A stretch of 64,000 nucleotides of DNA. Source: an uncultured Erythrobacter sp. (lineage in GTDB: Bacteria; Pseudomonadota; Alphaproteobacteria; Sphingomonadales; Sphingomonadaceae). The stretch is from the NCBI GenBank assembly GCA_947499505.1, contig CANMOQ010000003.1:62001-126000 (forward strand), read 5' to 3'. Positions 7,776 to 18,194 of the stretch are shown here, in pieces. A program made the position numbers and the translations under genes. Position 1 is the first letter of the stretch. Each line of letters opens with the position of its first letter. The notes under the pieces were generated by a model. That model saw only the letters and a list, made by a program, of their open reading frames with translations. It did no database searches and had not been told where the DNA came from.

Positions 7776-9410
7776 ATGTATCAGTATGACCAATATGACC
7801 AAGCGATGGTCGATGCCCGCGTCGAGGAATTCCGCGACCAGGCTCAACGCCGCCTTGATGGCAAGCTGACCGAAGACCAGTTCAAGCCGCTGCGGCTGAT
7901 GAACGGCCTGTACCTGCAACTCCACGCTTACATGCTGCGGGTCGCAATCCCCTATGGCACGCTCAATTCGCGCCAGATGACCGCGCTCGGCGATATCGCG
8001 GACAAATATGACCGCGGTTATGGTCACTTCACCACGCGGCAAAATCTGCAATACAATTGGATCAAGCTGGAGGATGCCGCCGACATTCTCGCCGACCTGT
8101 CCAAGGTTGAGATGCACGCGATCCAGACCAGCGGCAATTGCATCCGCAACATTAGCTCCGATCACTTTGCAGGCGCTGCGCATGACGAGCTGATCGATCC
8201 GCGTCCCTATGCAGAGCTGCTGCGCCAATGGTCGAGTTTCCACCCGGAGTTCACCTATCTGCCGCGCAAGTTCAAGATCGCTGTCATCGCGGCAGAGACC
8301 GACCGCGCGGCCATGCGCCTGCACGACATTGGCATTCAGATCGTGAAGAATGAGGCGGGCGAGGTCGGCGCAAGCTTCTATGTTGGCGGCGGCATGGGCC
8401 GCACCCCAATGATCGCCCCGCAAATCCGCGAATTTGTGCCTCTGGATCAGCTGGTTACCTATGCTGAGGCGTGCCTGCGGGTCTACAATCGCTATGGCCG
8501 CCGCGACAATAAGTACAAAGCGCGGATCAAGATCCTGGTCCATGAAATGGGCGCAGAGGAATACACTCGCCAGGTCGAGGAAGAGTTCGCGCATCTGCTG
8601 GAGCAAGGCGTTGAACCGCCTCTGGCTGAGCTGGAGCGGATCAAGCCGTTCTTTGCCGACCCCGCATTTGAAGACGGACCCAAGAGCATTGACCGCTCTG
8701 ACCCCGACTTTGCCCTGTGGGTCGACCGCAATACCGTGCGCCACAAGCACGACAGCTATGTCAGCGCGGTCATCAGCCTGAAGCCGGTTGGCGGTATTCC
8801 CGGCGATGCGACCGGCGATCAGATGCGTCTGATGGCGAAGCTCGCCAAGCAATACAGCTTTGACGAGCTGCGCGTTATGCACACGCAGAACATCGTCCTG
8901 CCGCATGTGAAGATCGCGGACTTGCACGCGCTTTGGACCGAGCTGGAGGCGGCAGATCTCGGCGCGCCAAACCTCGACACGATTGAGGACATCATCGCCT
9001 GCCCCGGCCTTGATTATTGCGCGCTCGCCAATGCCCGCTCGATCCCCTTGGCTCAGCGGATTTCGGAGAATTTTGCGAAGAACGGCCGGACCGAAGAACT
9101 AGGCCAGCTGAAGCTCAAAATCTCTGGCTGCATCAATGCCTGCGGGCATCACCATGCGGGCCACATCGGCATTCTTGGCGTCGATAAGAAAGGCACAGAG
9201 AACTACCAGCTCTCGCTCGGCGGCAGCGAAGCGGAAGACGTCAGCCTCGCCAAAATCACCGGCCCCGGCTTTGACGAGGACGGCGTGATCAAAGCGGTTG
9301 AGACCGTCACCGACGTCTATCTTGAGACGCGCGAGGACGGCGAACGCTTCCTCGATACCTATCGCCGCATCGGCATGACCCCGTTTAAGGAGGCGCTCTA
9401 TGACAAGTGA
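7776..9410 (+). CDS. cysI: Nitrite/sulfite reductase haemoprotein, assimilatory sulfite reductase
   Basis: A 544-residue sirohaem [4Fe-4S] reductase with duplicated ferredoxin-like and sirohaem-binding halves. The cluster ligands are visible as CPGLDYC (C-x5-C) and CINAC (C-x3-C), the second followed by GHHHAGHIG. The sirohaem-binding part includes TTRQNLQYNW and TSGNCIRNISSDH. Context (cobA, cysH) favours sulfite over nitrite. No flavoprotein CysJ gene is present here, so electrons probably come from a ferredoxin or an unlinked partner. It is tightly spaced with DUF2849 and overlaps the DUF934 gene by 11 nt. Confidence 0.93.
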   Translation: MYQYDQYDQAMVDARVEEFRDQAQRRLDGKLTEDQFKPLRLMNGLYLQLHAYMLRVAIPYGTLNSRQMTALGDIADKYDRGYGHFTTRQNLQYNWIKLEDAADILADLSKVEMHAIQTSGNCIRNISSDHFAGAAHDELIDPRPYAELLRQWSSFHPEFTYLPRKFKIAVIAAETDRAAMRLHDIGIQIVKNEAGEVGASFYVGGGMGRTPMIAPQIREFVPLDQLVTYAEACLRVYNRYGRRDNKYKARIKILVHEMGAEEYTRQVEEEFAHLLEQGVEPPLAELERIKPFFADPAFEDGPKSIDRSDPDFALWVDRNTVRHKHDSYVSAVISLKPVGGIPGDATGDQMRLMAKLAKQYSFDELRVMHTQNIVLPHVKIADLHALWTELEAADLGAPNLDTIEDIIACPGLDYCALANARSIPLAQRISENFAKNGRTEELGQLKLKISGCINACGHHHAGHIGILGVDKKGTENYQLSLGGSEAEDVSLAKITGPGFDEDGVIKAVETVTDVYLETREDGERFLDTYRRIGMTPFKEALYDK

Positions 9411-9870
9411 GAACCTGCATAGCCAAGATTTGGGAGCCAGCCCGGACGAAGTGCAATTCCGCTTCCGCAATGATGAGCCTGCCGATCACGGCACCGTCAC
9501 CGTCGATGCCTGCTGCGATCAGACCAACGCGACTGCCGTGCGGATCGAACCGGGTGATGATGCGCGCGTGCTGCTACCGTTCCTGGATCGGCTCGCGCTG
9601 GTTGAGGTGAACTTTCCGACGTTCGGCGACGGTCGCGGCTATTCCGCTGCCCGGATCCTGCGCGAGGCCGGATATAAGGGCGAACTGCGCGCCGTTGGTG
9701 ATGTGCTGATCGATCAGCTTTCGCATATGCGCCGCTGCGGGTTTGACGCCTTTGCGCCGGACAAACCGCTCGACGAAGAAGATGCCCGCCGCGCCTTTGA
9801 AGGCTTCGGCAATGTCAATCAAAGCGCCGCCGATGCGCGCCGCACAATTGCAGAGCTGCGCCATGAGTAA
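9400..9870 (+). CDS. DUF934 protein of the sulfite-reduction operon
   Basis: A 156-residue protein of the DUF934 family, known from sulfite-reductase operons and of unproven biochemical role. The family core is visible in the C-terminal half: VEVNFPTFGDGRGYSAARIL, RAVGDVLIDQLSHMRRCGFD. No membrane segment or signal peptide is seen. Its start lies inside the end of cysI, and its own end overlaps cysH by 8 nt, so translation of the three is probably coupled. Confidence 0.88.
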   Translation: MTSENLHSQDLGASPDEVQFRFRNDEPADHGTVTVDACCDQTNATAVRIEPGDDARVLLPFLDRLALVEVNFPTFGDGRGYSAARILREAGYKGELRAVGDVLIDQLSHMRRCGFDAFAPDKPLDEEDARRAFEGFGNVNQSAADARRTIAELRHE

Positions 9871-10654
9871 GCCCGAAGCCCCGCTCACGACTGGCGAAGC
9901 GCACGAGCGCGCAGTCGACCGGTTAGAGACCGGACCGCGCTTTACTGAGCATGACGCCGTACGCCTCAACCGCATGTTTCGCGGCTCCAGCACGCTGGAA
10001 ATGCTCGAAGGCGTGCTCAAGGGCAGCCTCGCGGGCGATGTTGCCACCGTCTCCAGCTTTGGCGCGGAAAGCGCTGTATTGCTGCACTTAATCGCTCAGG
10101 TTGATCCGAGCGTGCCAGTGCTGTTTCTCGACACTGGCAAACATTTTGACGAGACGATTGCCTACCGCGACGAGGTGGCCGCAAAGATCGGCCTCACCAA
10201 TGTGATCGTGCTGACCCCGGACGAGGCGGAGCTCGCCAAGAAGGATGAGACTGGCCTGCGCTGGTCGTACGATCCCGATGGCTGCTGCGAAATCCGCAAA
10301 GTGATCCCGCTGGCCAAGGCTTTGGCGAATTACGATGCGAGCTTCACCGGGCGCAAGGCGTTCCAATCGAGCACGCGGGCCAATCTGCCGCGCTTCGAAG
10401 TCGACACCTCTGATGCGCAGGGGCGGCTGAAAATCAATCCGCTGATCGATTGGTCTGCGGACGATATCAAAGCCTATTTCGAGGAGCATGACCTGCCGCG
10501 TCACCCGCTGGTGGCGGAGGGTTATCCTTCGATCGGCTGCGCACCGTGCACGCACAAAGTTGCCGAGGGCGAAGACGCGCGCTCTGGACGTTGGAAAGGC
10601 TGGGACAAAACCGAATGCGGCATCCACAAGCCGGGCGAGGAGCCATTCCTCTAA
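9863..10654 (+). CDS. cysH: Assimilatory adenylylsulfate (APS/PAPS) reductase
   Basis: Reduces activated sulfate to sulfite with thioredoxin. The ATG at 9863 lies within the DUF934 stop region (263 residues). The PP-loop-type nucleotide site is SSFGAESAVLLHL. The paired cysteines GCCEIRK and GCAPCTHK bind a [4Fe-4S] cluster, which marks the APS-reducing subtype rather than the E. coli PAPS type. The redox-active Cys is in the C-terminal KTECGIH motif. It closes the sulfite operon and converges with the epimerase-like gene 16 bp away. Confidence 0.93.
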   Translation: MSKPEAPLTTGEAHERAVDRLETGPRFTEHDAVRLNRMFRGSSTLEMLEGVLKGSLAGDVATVSSFGAESAVLLHLIAQVDPSVPVLFLDTGKHFDETIAYRDEVAAKIGLTNVIVLTPDEAELAKKDETGLRWSYDPDGCCEIRKVIPLAKALANYDASFTGRKAFQSSTRANLPRFEVDTSDAQGRLKINPLIDWSADDIKAYFEEHDLPRHPLVAEGYPSIGCAPCTHKVAEGEDARSGRWKGWDKTECGIHKPGEEPFL

Positions 10655-10670
10655 TGCGTTCAGGCGGGCG

Positions 10671-11575
10671 TTACAGCCAGCCTTTGTCGCGGTACCATTT
10701 GGCCGTCTGAGCGAGGCCTTCTTCGCCAGTGATCTTCGGTTTCCAAATCCGGGCAGGCACCGCTTTCAGCGTACGCGCGACCCAATTGGGGTGGCACATA
10801 TAGCCGACCCGGTCCGCGGTCAGCTTGGCCTTGTCCCCGCGCAGCATCTTGTCCGCGCGCGCTGCCGCGCTCAGCACGCCAGCGGGCAGGTTAGGCGCAA
10901 GCACCTTGCGACCCATCGCCGCGCCAATCGCATGGGCAAGCTCTTTATGGCTCCAGCCACCCTCGCGGCCATCGTCCGGTTCAAACAGAACGCGGCTGGG
11001 CGCGACCGGCCCGGTCAGCGCGAGCAGCAGCTCGGCCAAATCCTGCACATGAATGATCGAGGTCGCCCCGCGCGGCGGCAGGGGCACGAGGCCCCATTTC
11101 GCGCTGCGGAACAATTCAAACATATCCGTGTCGCGCGGGCCATAAACCGCTGGCGGGCGCACTGTCGTCCAATCGAGGCCGCTGGCCTCCACCAATGTCT
11201 CCGCCCGCGCTTTTGACGCGCCGTAAGCGGAGAGGTCCGGCTCGCGCGCGGAGAGCGAGGAGACGAACACGAACCGCTTCACACCCGCCGCCTTTGTCGC
11301 GGCGATCATATTCTGCGTGCCAAGGACATTGGCTACTTCGAATTCTGTGAGATCAGGCGTGTTGGTGAGCCCGGCGATGTGGACCACCGCATCCACGCCG
11401 TCGATCAGCTTTGCCAAGGCCTCAACATCGCTCAACGTGCCCTGAACCCAGGTGATACCCTCGCGCGGTGCCTGTTCACGCCGGGTCAGAGCGCGGACCT
11501 CATGCTCGCCGTCCGCCGTCGTGGCGTCCAAAAACGCCTGACCGACAAAGCCGGTCGACCCGGTGACGGCCAGCT

Positions 11576-11579
<4 letters not shown>
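10671..11579 (-). CDS. NAD(P)-dependent epimerase/dehydratase-like protein (extended SDR)
   Basis: A 302-residue Rossmann protein with the nucleotide-binding motif GSTGFVG at residues 7-13. The SDR strand motif VHIAGLTN lies at about 67. The catalytic pair is YGASK, with SSLSARE supplying the Ser. The C-terminal substrate domain does not identify the substrate. It resembles the atypical NAD-dependent epimerase or NDUFA9-like group. The start overlaps the proB stop by ATGA, placing it last in the obgE-proB run. Confidence 0.82.
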
Positions 11580-13782
<2,203 letters not shown>

Positions 13783-13800
13783 TCATCAGAAAGCGAGAGT

Positions 13801-15786
13801 TTAGAACCTCGCTTCTACTCCGATCAAAGCTGAACGGCCCGGGCTGACAAAGCTGAACACCTGCTCATAGCGGTCGCCCAGCAGGTTCTCGATCCGGCCA
13901 AAGGCGCGGATATTCTCCGACAGCTTCACCTCGCCCGCCAAATTGACGAGCGTGTAATCATCCAGCCGAACGCGGACCGGCACGAAGCTGGGATCGGTGA
14001 AGGCCAGATCATCGGTGCTGCCATTGTGGCGCACGATCAGCGTGCCAGAGGCGGCGTCATCCGGCGCCGTCCATGTCAGCGCGGCGGAGGCAATATTGCC
14101 AGGTCGGCGCACTTCCTCCACCCCGTCTTCCTCAGAATCGAGATAGGTGTAGGCCGCGTCGAGCGAGAATTGCGGCCCCAAGCGTGCTCGCGCGGACAGC
14201 TCAATCCCGCGCCGTTCGCTGTCGGTGTCGCGGTTGCCCGGCGTGGCGGTGAAGCTCGGCGGCGGAAACGCCGTGAATATCTCGTTCTCCAGCTCGCTCT
14301 CGAAATAGGTTGCAGACAGGCGGACAGCGCCATCCGCAATATCCTGGTCCACGCCCACTTCCCAGCCGATGGATTGCTCGGGCTCAAGGTCCGGATTGCC
14401 GATAAACTGGCCATCGACGAATCCGAACAGCTCAAAAAAGCCCGGGTTCTTGATGCCCGATCCGGCAGCGGCGCGAATGCGCGTGCCCTGCAAGAAGTCA
14501 TAGCCAGCACCGATACGGAAGGTGGTCGCATCGGCGAACCGGTCATTGATATCATGGCGCAGCGCGGCGTTAAGCTCAAACTGGAGGACGGACAGGCGAT
14601 ATTCGCCGACAAGGCCGACGTTTTCGGTGTCCCGCTCTCCGGTAAAGGCGAAGCCGGATGGATCGGTGTTGCGGAAGCTTTCGCGCTCCCAATCCGCAGC
14701 AAACGTCACCTGATGTAGTACCGGCCCGCCGCCGAATTGAATGCCCGAGACATAGGAAGCCTTCAGCCGCTCGCCCTCGCTGCCTGAGGAGCGGCCAAAC
14801 GCGCCAAAGGTGTCGCGGCTGACATCGGCAATCTGGCCGGACAGGTCGTGGGTCCAATCGCCATCAAGCAGTTCAAGCCGCGCGCCGACCAGCGCGTAAA
14901 ACGCCTCTGTTTCAAAGCGGGTGTCCGGGGAATCGACGACAAAGCCGAAGTTGGGGCTGGTCGTATCGAACTCGGAATTGTTGAACTGCCCCTCGGTCTG
15001 GACGTAGCGGGCCGCCGCGCGCACCCCGAAATTCTCGCTCAGATCGACCGCGCCTTTGCCGGACACCGTGTAGCTGTCGCGCCCAATGTCGCGGGCGCCC
15101 CCGCGCGCGTTGGGCTGGCCATCTGTGCTGACCAGATTGGCGCTGAGCGCGGCGTTCCAATTGCTGCCTGAGGCGCCATAGCGCGCCGCTGCCTTGATCG
15201 TGTCCTGCGTGCCGCCCTCTATCCGCGCGGCGAAGCCTTCCAAATCGCTCCCGCTAGCGGTGTTGTAAGCGACCACGCCGCCGACCGCGTCAGAACCGTA
15301 GAGCGCCGATTGTGCGCCGCGCAGCACCTCTAGGCTCGAGCCGATTTCGGCCTGCAGAGTGCTGATGTCGAATTCGCCAGCGAAGGGATCAGAGACCTCG
15401 ATGCCATCGACCAGAACCAGAACATGATTGGCCTCGCTGCCGCGCAGGCGGATTTGGGTCTGCCCGGCCACTTCGCTAACTGCCACGCCCGGCACATCGC
15501 GCAGCACTTCGGCAATATCGCGAACCTGGCGCACGGCGATGTCATCGCTCGTTACGACGCTTGCAGAGCCAGTGTATTTGGTCACATCAAAGTCCCGCGA
15601 CCTGCTGGCGCTGACCAGAATGTTCGGCACAGTGGCCGAGAGATAGAGGGATTCAGGATCCGCTCCATCATCATCGGCGGACTGTGCGCCGGGCTGATCC
15701 GCCGTGCGCTCATCCTGCGCAGCCGCTTGGCCGCTCAAACCGAGCGCAAACACAGCAGCGGCGCTGCTCAACAATAGACTTCTCAA
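13801..15786 (-). CDS. btuB: TonB-dependent outer-membrane receptor, BtuB type (vitamin B12 uptake)
   Basis: Imports cobalamin across the outer membrane using TonB energy. The start chosen is TTG 15786, because GGAAGGAA sits 6 nt upstream and it gives a clean signal peptide (LLLSSAAAVFALGLSGQAAAQ). An upstream GTG at 15837 adds 17 residues that would spoil it. The plug domain follows (VTSDDIAVRQVRDIAEVLRDVPG, IRLRGSEANHVLVLVDG). A beta-barrel ends with an aromatic residue (GVEARF), as required for outer-membrane assembly. Length is 661 residues from the TTG. The cobalamin riboswitch upstream supports the B12 substrate. obgE follows after 39 bp. Confidence 0.9.
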   Translation of the reverse strand: MRSLLLSSAAAVFALGLSGQAAAQDERTADQPGAQSADDDGADPESLYLSATVPNILVSASRSRDFDVTKYTGSASVVTSDDIAVRQVRDIAEVLRDVPGVAVSEVAGQTQIRLRGSEANHVLVLVDGIEVSDPFAGEFDISTLQAEIGSSLEVLRGAQSALYGSDAVGGVVAYNTASGSDLEGFAARIEGGTQDTIKAAARYGASGSNWNAALSANLVSTDGQPNARGGARDIGRDSYTVSGKGAVDLSENFGVRAAARYVQTEGQFNNSEFDTTSPNFGFVVDSPDTRFETEAFYALVGARLELLDGDWTHDLSGQIADVSRDTFGAFGRSSGSEGERLKASYVSGIQFGGGPVLHQVTFAADWERESFRNTDPSGFAFTGERDTENVGLVGEYRLSVLQFELNAALRHDINDRFADATTFRIGAGYDFLQGTRIRAAAGSGIKNPGFFELFGFVDGQFIGNPDLEPEQSIGWEVGVDQDIADGAVRLSATYFESELENEIFTAFPPPSFTATPGNRDTDSERRGIELSARARLGPQFSLDAAYTYLDSEEDGVEEVRRPGNIASAALTWTAPDDAASGTLIVRHNGSTDDLAFTDPSFVPVRVRLDDYTLVNLAGEVKLSENIRAFGRIENLLGDRYEQVFSFVSPGRSALIGVEARF

Positions 15787-15796
15787 GATAATTCCT

Positions 15797-15814
15797 TCCG
15801 TCCAAAGCGACGGA
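15797..15814 (-). promoter_or_regulatory. Leader hairpin touching the btuB Shine-Dalgarno
   Basis: On the minus strand TCCGTC pairs with GACGGA around a GCTTTG loop, ending directly at the AGGAA of the btuB ribosome site. The segment CGTCGCT in its 5' arm and loop is also complementary to AGCGACG, which occurs inside the aptamer (about 15943-15949) and in the leader (about 15852-15858). An alternative pairing could therefore open the hairpin. This makes it a candidate expression platform for the riboswitch. The folding is judged by eye. Confidence 0.4.
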
Positions 15815-15911
15815 CCGCGCGGCGTCAAATGCTCCACACAGCCCCGTTAATCGTCGCTCGAGACGAAAATTCTTTCGCGCCGGATCAATCCCTGAACCAG
15901 GCAACAAGCGA

Positions 15912-16110
15912 CACGCGCTGGTCGGTCTCCTGGCTCACGGGTCGTCGCTCTTACCTCTCACCTTCCCAGGCGGCCATTCACGGCCTTCCCAGTGGCTGCG
16001 CGCTCATATCAGAGCCCGCGCGAGGTCAATCACTCACCGCTTACAGTTGCAGGGACAGCCGCGGCTTTGGGACCAGAGGCCCCGCACCGCATTCCCGTTA
16101 CCAATGCGTG
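15912..16110 (-). promoter_or_regulatory. Cobalamin (AdoCbl) riboswitch controlling btuB
   Basis: Minus-strand reading shows the conserved blocks in order: GGGAATGCGGTGCGG, then CTGTCCCTGCAACTGTAAG (the B12 box), GCGGTGAG, GCCACTGGGAAGG, CTGGGAAGGTGAGAG and finally GAGCCAGGAGACC. The closing stem P1 is formed by CACGC...GGT at 16110-16100 and ACC...GCGTG at 15922-15912. The btuB TTG lies 126 nt beyond P1, so regulation is more likely at translation through the leader than by a terminator, since no T-tract hairpin is seen. Binding of adenosylcobalamin would lower receptor expression. Confidence 0.93.
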
Positions 16111-16154
16111 AAATTGCGATTAGTCAGCTTTTGTAGAGGGCGCAAGCGCGGACG

Positions 16155-17096
16155 CTATGTGCCGGGATCTGCCGCCGCAGGGTCCGCATCAGGGATCGGC
16201 TGCGTCACCGGCTGAGAGACTGTGCCCTCGTCCACTGGCACAATCGGCACCTGCGCATTGCCGCTGGTTCCCGGATCAGCCACGAAGCCAGAGGGCGGCG
16301 GGGTCGAGCCAAATTTGCCAGATTGGCGCGCGGCCTGAACCGCGACCCAGCCAGGCTGAGAAGCCCCGTAGCGCTCGCCATAGCGGGCATCCCAAGCGGC
16401 CGAATCCCGCTGGTACTGCTCATAATCGGCGAAGAAGTTGTGAAACGGCGCTTCCTTCAGCTCAAAATTACTCATCGCAAAGGCGATCGGATCCTCATCC
16501 GGCGCGGCCAGGTAGCGGTTCGAAATATCGAGCGCATTGTTGCAGAAGTTCGAGCGCGCAGGCGGCAGGGCAAAGAAGTTATAGACGCTGGTCATTTTGC
16601 TTTCGCGCGCCATAATCGCGCTGCGCCGAGAGCTCAGCTGGCTGCGATAAACCCGGTCAATTCGGTCGTTCACCCGCTTCAACGCGCGCGAGTGTTTCTT
16701 GATATAAGAGCTGTACGCGTCGAGCACCGGCGCATGGCGCGCAGCGGTGCAATTAAGCGCGGCGACATTCCACGCAGAGCGGAAGTGCCAGACCTTCTCA
16801 TCATCGCTGATCCCGCGATTGATCGTGATGCGCTGACCATCCGCGCCGGTCGCCGGGATATCCATCACATAGGAGGCGCCCCCCGGCGGCAATGGCCGCG
16901 ACGGGATCGCCTCAACCACGGGCGGCGGCGGCGGCGGTGGAGGGGGAGGCGGCGGAGTTGTTGCACAAGCCCCAAGCGCAGCGGCACCTGCAGCGACAGT
17001 TAGAATGCGCAGCCCTATCTTAGAGCCAGCGGAAGGTGATGCGACCTCAGGGGTCAATTGCTGTACCGGCGTCTGTGCCAGTTGTGCTGCGCTCAT
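16155..17096 (-). CDS. Putative lipoprotein with a polyproline run, unknown function
   Basis: A 313-residue protein that I cannot assign to a named family. A hydrophobic segment at about residues 28-43 ends in a lipobox-like LGAC (Cys at about 44), followed by twelve consecutive prolines. The N-terminal region before the hydrophobic core is unusually long and polar (about 27 residues) for a lipoprotein signal. The body (about 75-250) is rich in charged and aromatic residues (VWHFRSAWNVAALNC, NFCNNALDISNRYL) and has a helical central part. The C-terminus is Pro/Asp/Ala-rich. It is preceded by GAGAGG. It lies between the riboswitch and the Bax-inhibitor gene. Confidence 0.7.
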   Translation of the reverse strand: MSAAQLAQTPVQQLTPEVASPSAGSKIGLRILTVAAGAAALGACATTPPPPPPPPPPPPVVEAIPSRPLPPGGASYVMDIPATGADGQRITINRGISDDEKVWHFRSAWNVAALNCTAARHAPVLDAYSSYIKKHSRALKRVNDRIDRVYRSQLSSRRSAIMARESKMTSVYNFFALPPARSNFCNNALDISNRYLAAPDEDPIAFAMSNFELKEAPFHNFFADYEQYQRDSAAWDARYGERYGASQPGWVAVQAARQSGKFGSTPPPSGFVADPGTSGNAQVPIVPVDEGTVSQPVTQPIPDADPAAADPGT

Positions 17097-17214
17097 TAGG
17101 ATGTGCCTCTCTCAAAATCGTAACCCGCCCCGGGCAATGGGCCCTATGCATGCGCTAGATTGCCTTGCCCCAAGCTGAAGCACAATGCGTTACTGCGCTT
17201 AAACGCCAAAGCAA

Positions 17215-17245
17215 ATGCCCGGAGCGCATTACACGCCCCGGGCAT
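17215..17245 (-). terminator. Hairpin terminator after the Bax-inhibitor-1 gene
   Basis: A 13-bp stem (two G-T pairs) with a 5-nt loop: ATGCCCGG at one end pairs with CCGGGCAT at the other. On the minus strand it is followed by a broken T-run (TTTGCTTTGG). It sits about 70 bp after the stop of the Bax-inhibitor gene and before the next minus-strand gene. The weak T-run lowers confidence in intrinsic termination. Confidence 0.55.
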
Positions 17246-17316
17246 CAACAGTTTGCAATCATTTATCGGTTGGCGCGGCACAGTTTGCGTCAAACCGCGC
17301 TGACCGAGCGTTCAGA

Positions 17317-18075
17317 TCAGTCGCGGTTACCAAGGAACTGCAACAGAAACATGAACATGTTCACGAAGTCGAGGTACAGATTGGTCGCGCCCATGATCAC
17401 GGCTTTGCCGATGAAGGACGTGCCGCGGATCTGCTGATACTGGTTCTTCAGCATCTGTGTATCGTAAGCGGTCAGGCCAGCGAAGATCAGCACGCCGAGG
17501 CCGCTGATCACGAATGCCATCGTTTCAGAGCCCAGGAAGATGTTGATCACCATGGCGATAATCAGGCCGATTACGCCCATGATCAAGAAGCTGCCCCAGC
17601 CAGAAATGTCTTTCTTAGTGGTGTAGCCCCACAGAGACAGGCCAGCGAAGGCCGCTGCCGTGGCGAAGAATGTTACCGCGATCGACTCGCCCGTGTATAC
17701 GAGGAAGATCGTCGACATCGAAATGCCCATGACAGTCGCGAACGACCAGAACACGATTTGCAGCGTCGACTCGCTCATCTTGTGCAAGCCAAAGCTCATC
17801 GCGAGGACGAAGGCCAAAGGCGCAAGTTTAACCGCCCAGAACAGCAGGCCGCCATTTACGGCGAGCCAGTAGGCTGGCGACTCAACACCGCCCCAGGAAA
17901 ACAGAATTGCGACAATACCTGTCAGCAATACGCCGGAGCTCATGTAATTGTAGATCGAGAGCATGTGCTTGCGCAGGCCCTCATCATACGTCTCACCGGC
18001 AAGATTCCCGCCGGCACGGGGCACAGAAGAGCCAAAGGCCTGCTGTGATTGCTGAGTGTCTTTCCAATCAGACAT
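17317..18075 (-). CDS. Bax inhibitor-1/YccA family inner-membrane protein
   Basis: About 252 residues with seven predicted membrane helices starting at about residue 48 (VLLTGIVAILFSWG) and the family C-terminal pattern (VLIFAGLTAYDTQMLKNQY followed by two helices). The conserved Asp pair implicated in the Bax-inhibitor pore is suggested by YDTQ and the LDFVN segment. The ATG at 18075 is preferred to the one at 18081, because the GGGA ribosome site is too close to the latter. Family members modulate membrane protein quality control and calcium leak. The substrate here is unknown. Confidence 0.92.
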   Translation of the reverse strand: MSDWKDTQQSQQAFGSSVPRAGGNLAGETYDEGLRKHMLSIYNYMSSGVLLTGIVAILFSWGGVESPAYWLAVNGGLLFWAVKLAPLAFVLAMSFGLHKMSESTLQIVFWSFATVMGISMSTIFLVYTGESIAVTFFATAAAFAGLSLWGYTTKKDISGWGSFLIMGVIGLIIAMVINIFLGSETMAFVISGLGVLIFAGLTAYDTQMLKNQYQQIRGTSFIGKAVIMGATNLYLDFVNMFMFLLQFLGNRD

Positions 18076-18126
18076 GGTCATCCCTACAGTTAAAAGCGGG
18101 CGCGGACATACGCGCCTTCACCACGC

Positions 18127-18155
18127 AATATCGTGATTTTTGCCGCGTATTTCAA
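18127..18155 (-). promoter_or_regulatory. Possible sigma-70-type promoter of the Bax-inhibitor gene
   Basis: On the minus strand TTGAAA (18155-18150) and GATATT (18132-18127) are separated by exactly 17 bp, about 50 bp upstream of the ATG at 18075. The -35 box matches five of six consensus bases counted from TTGACA, and the -10 box is weaker. It lies in the gap after proC. Confidence 0.4.
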
Positions 18156-18194
18156 GCAAAACCGCTTCGCGATGCTTACGTTACGTTAAGGTTG

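Noticed and set aside
7683..8927. Open minus-strand frame of about 414 codons opposite cysI
   Set aside because: A mirror of the strongly conserved cysI frame, with no motif and no ribosome site of its own.
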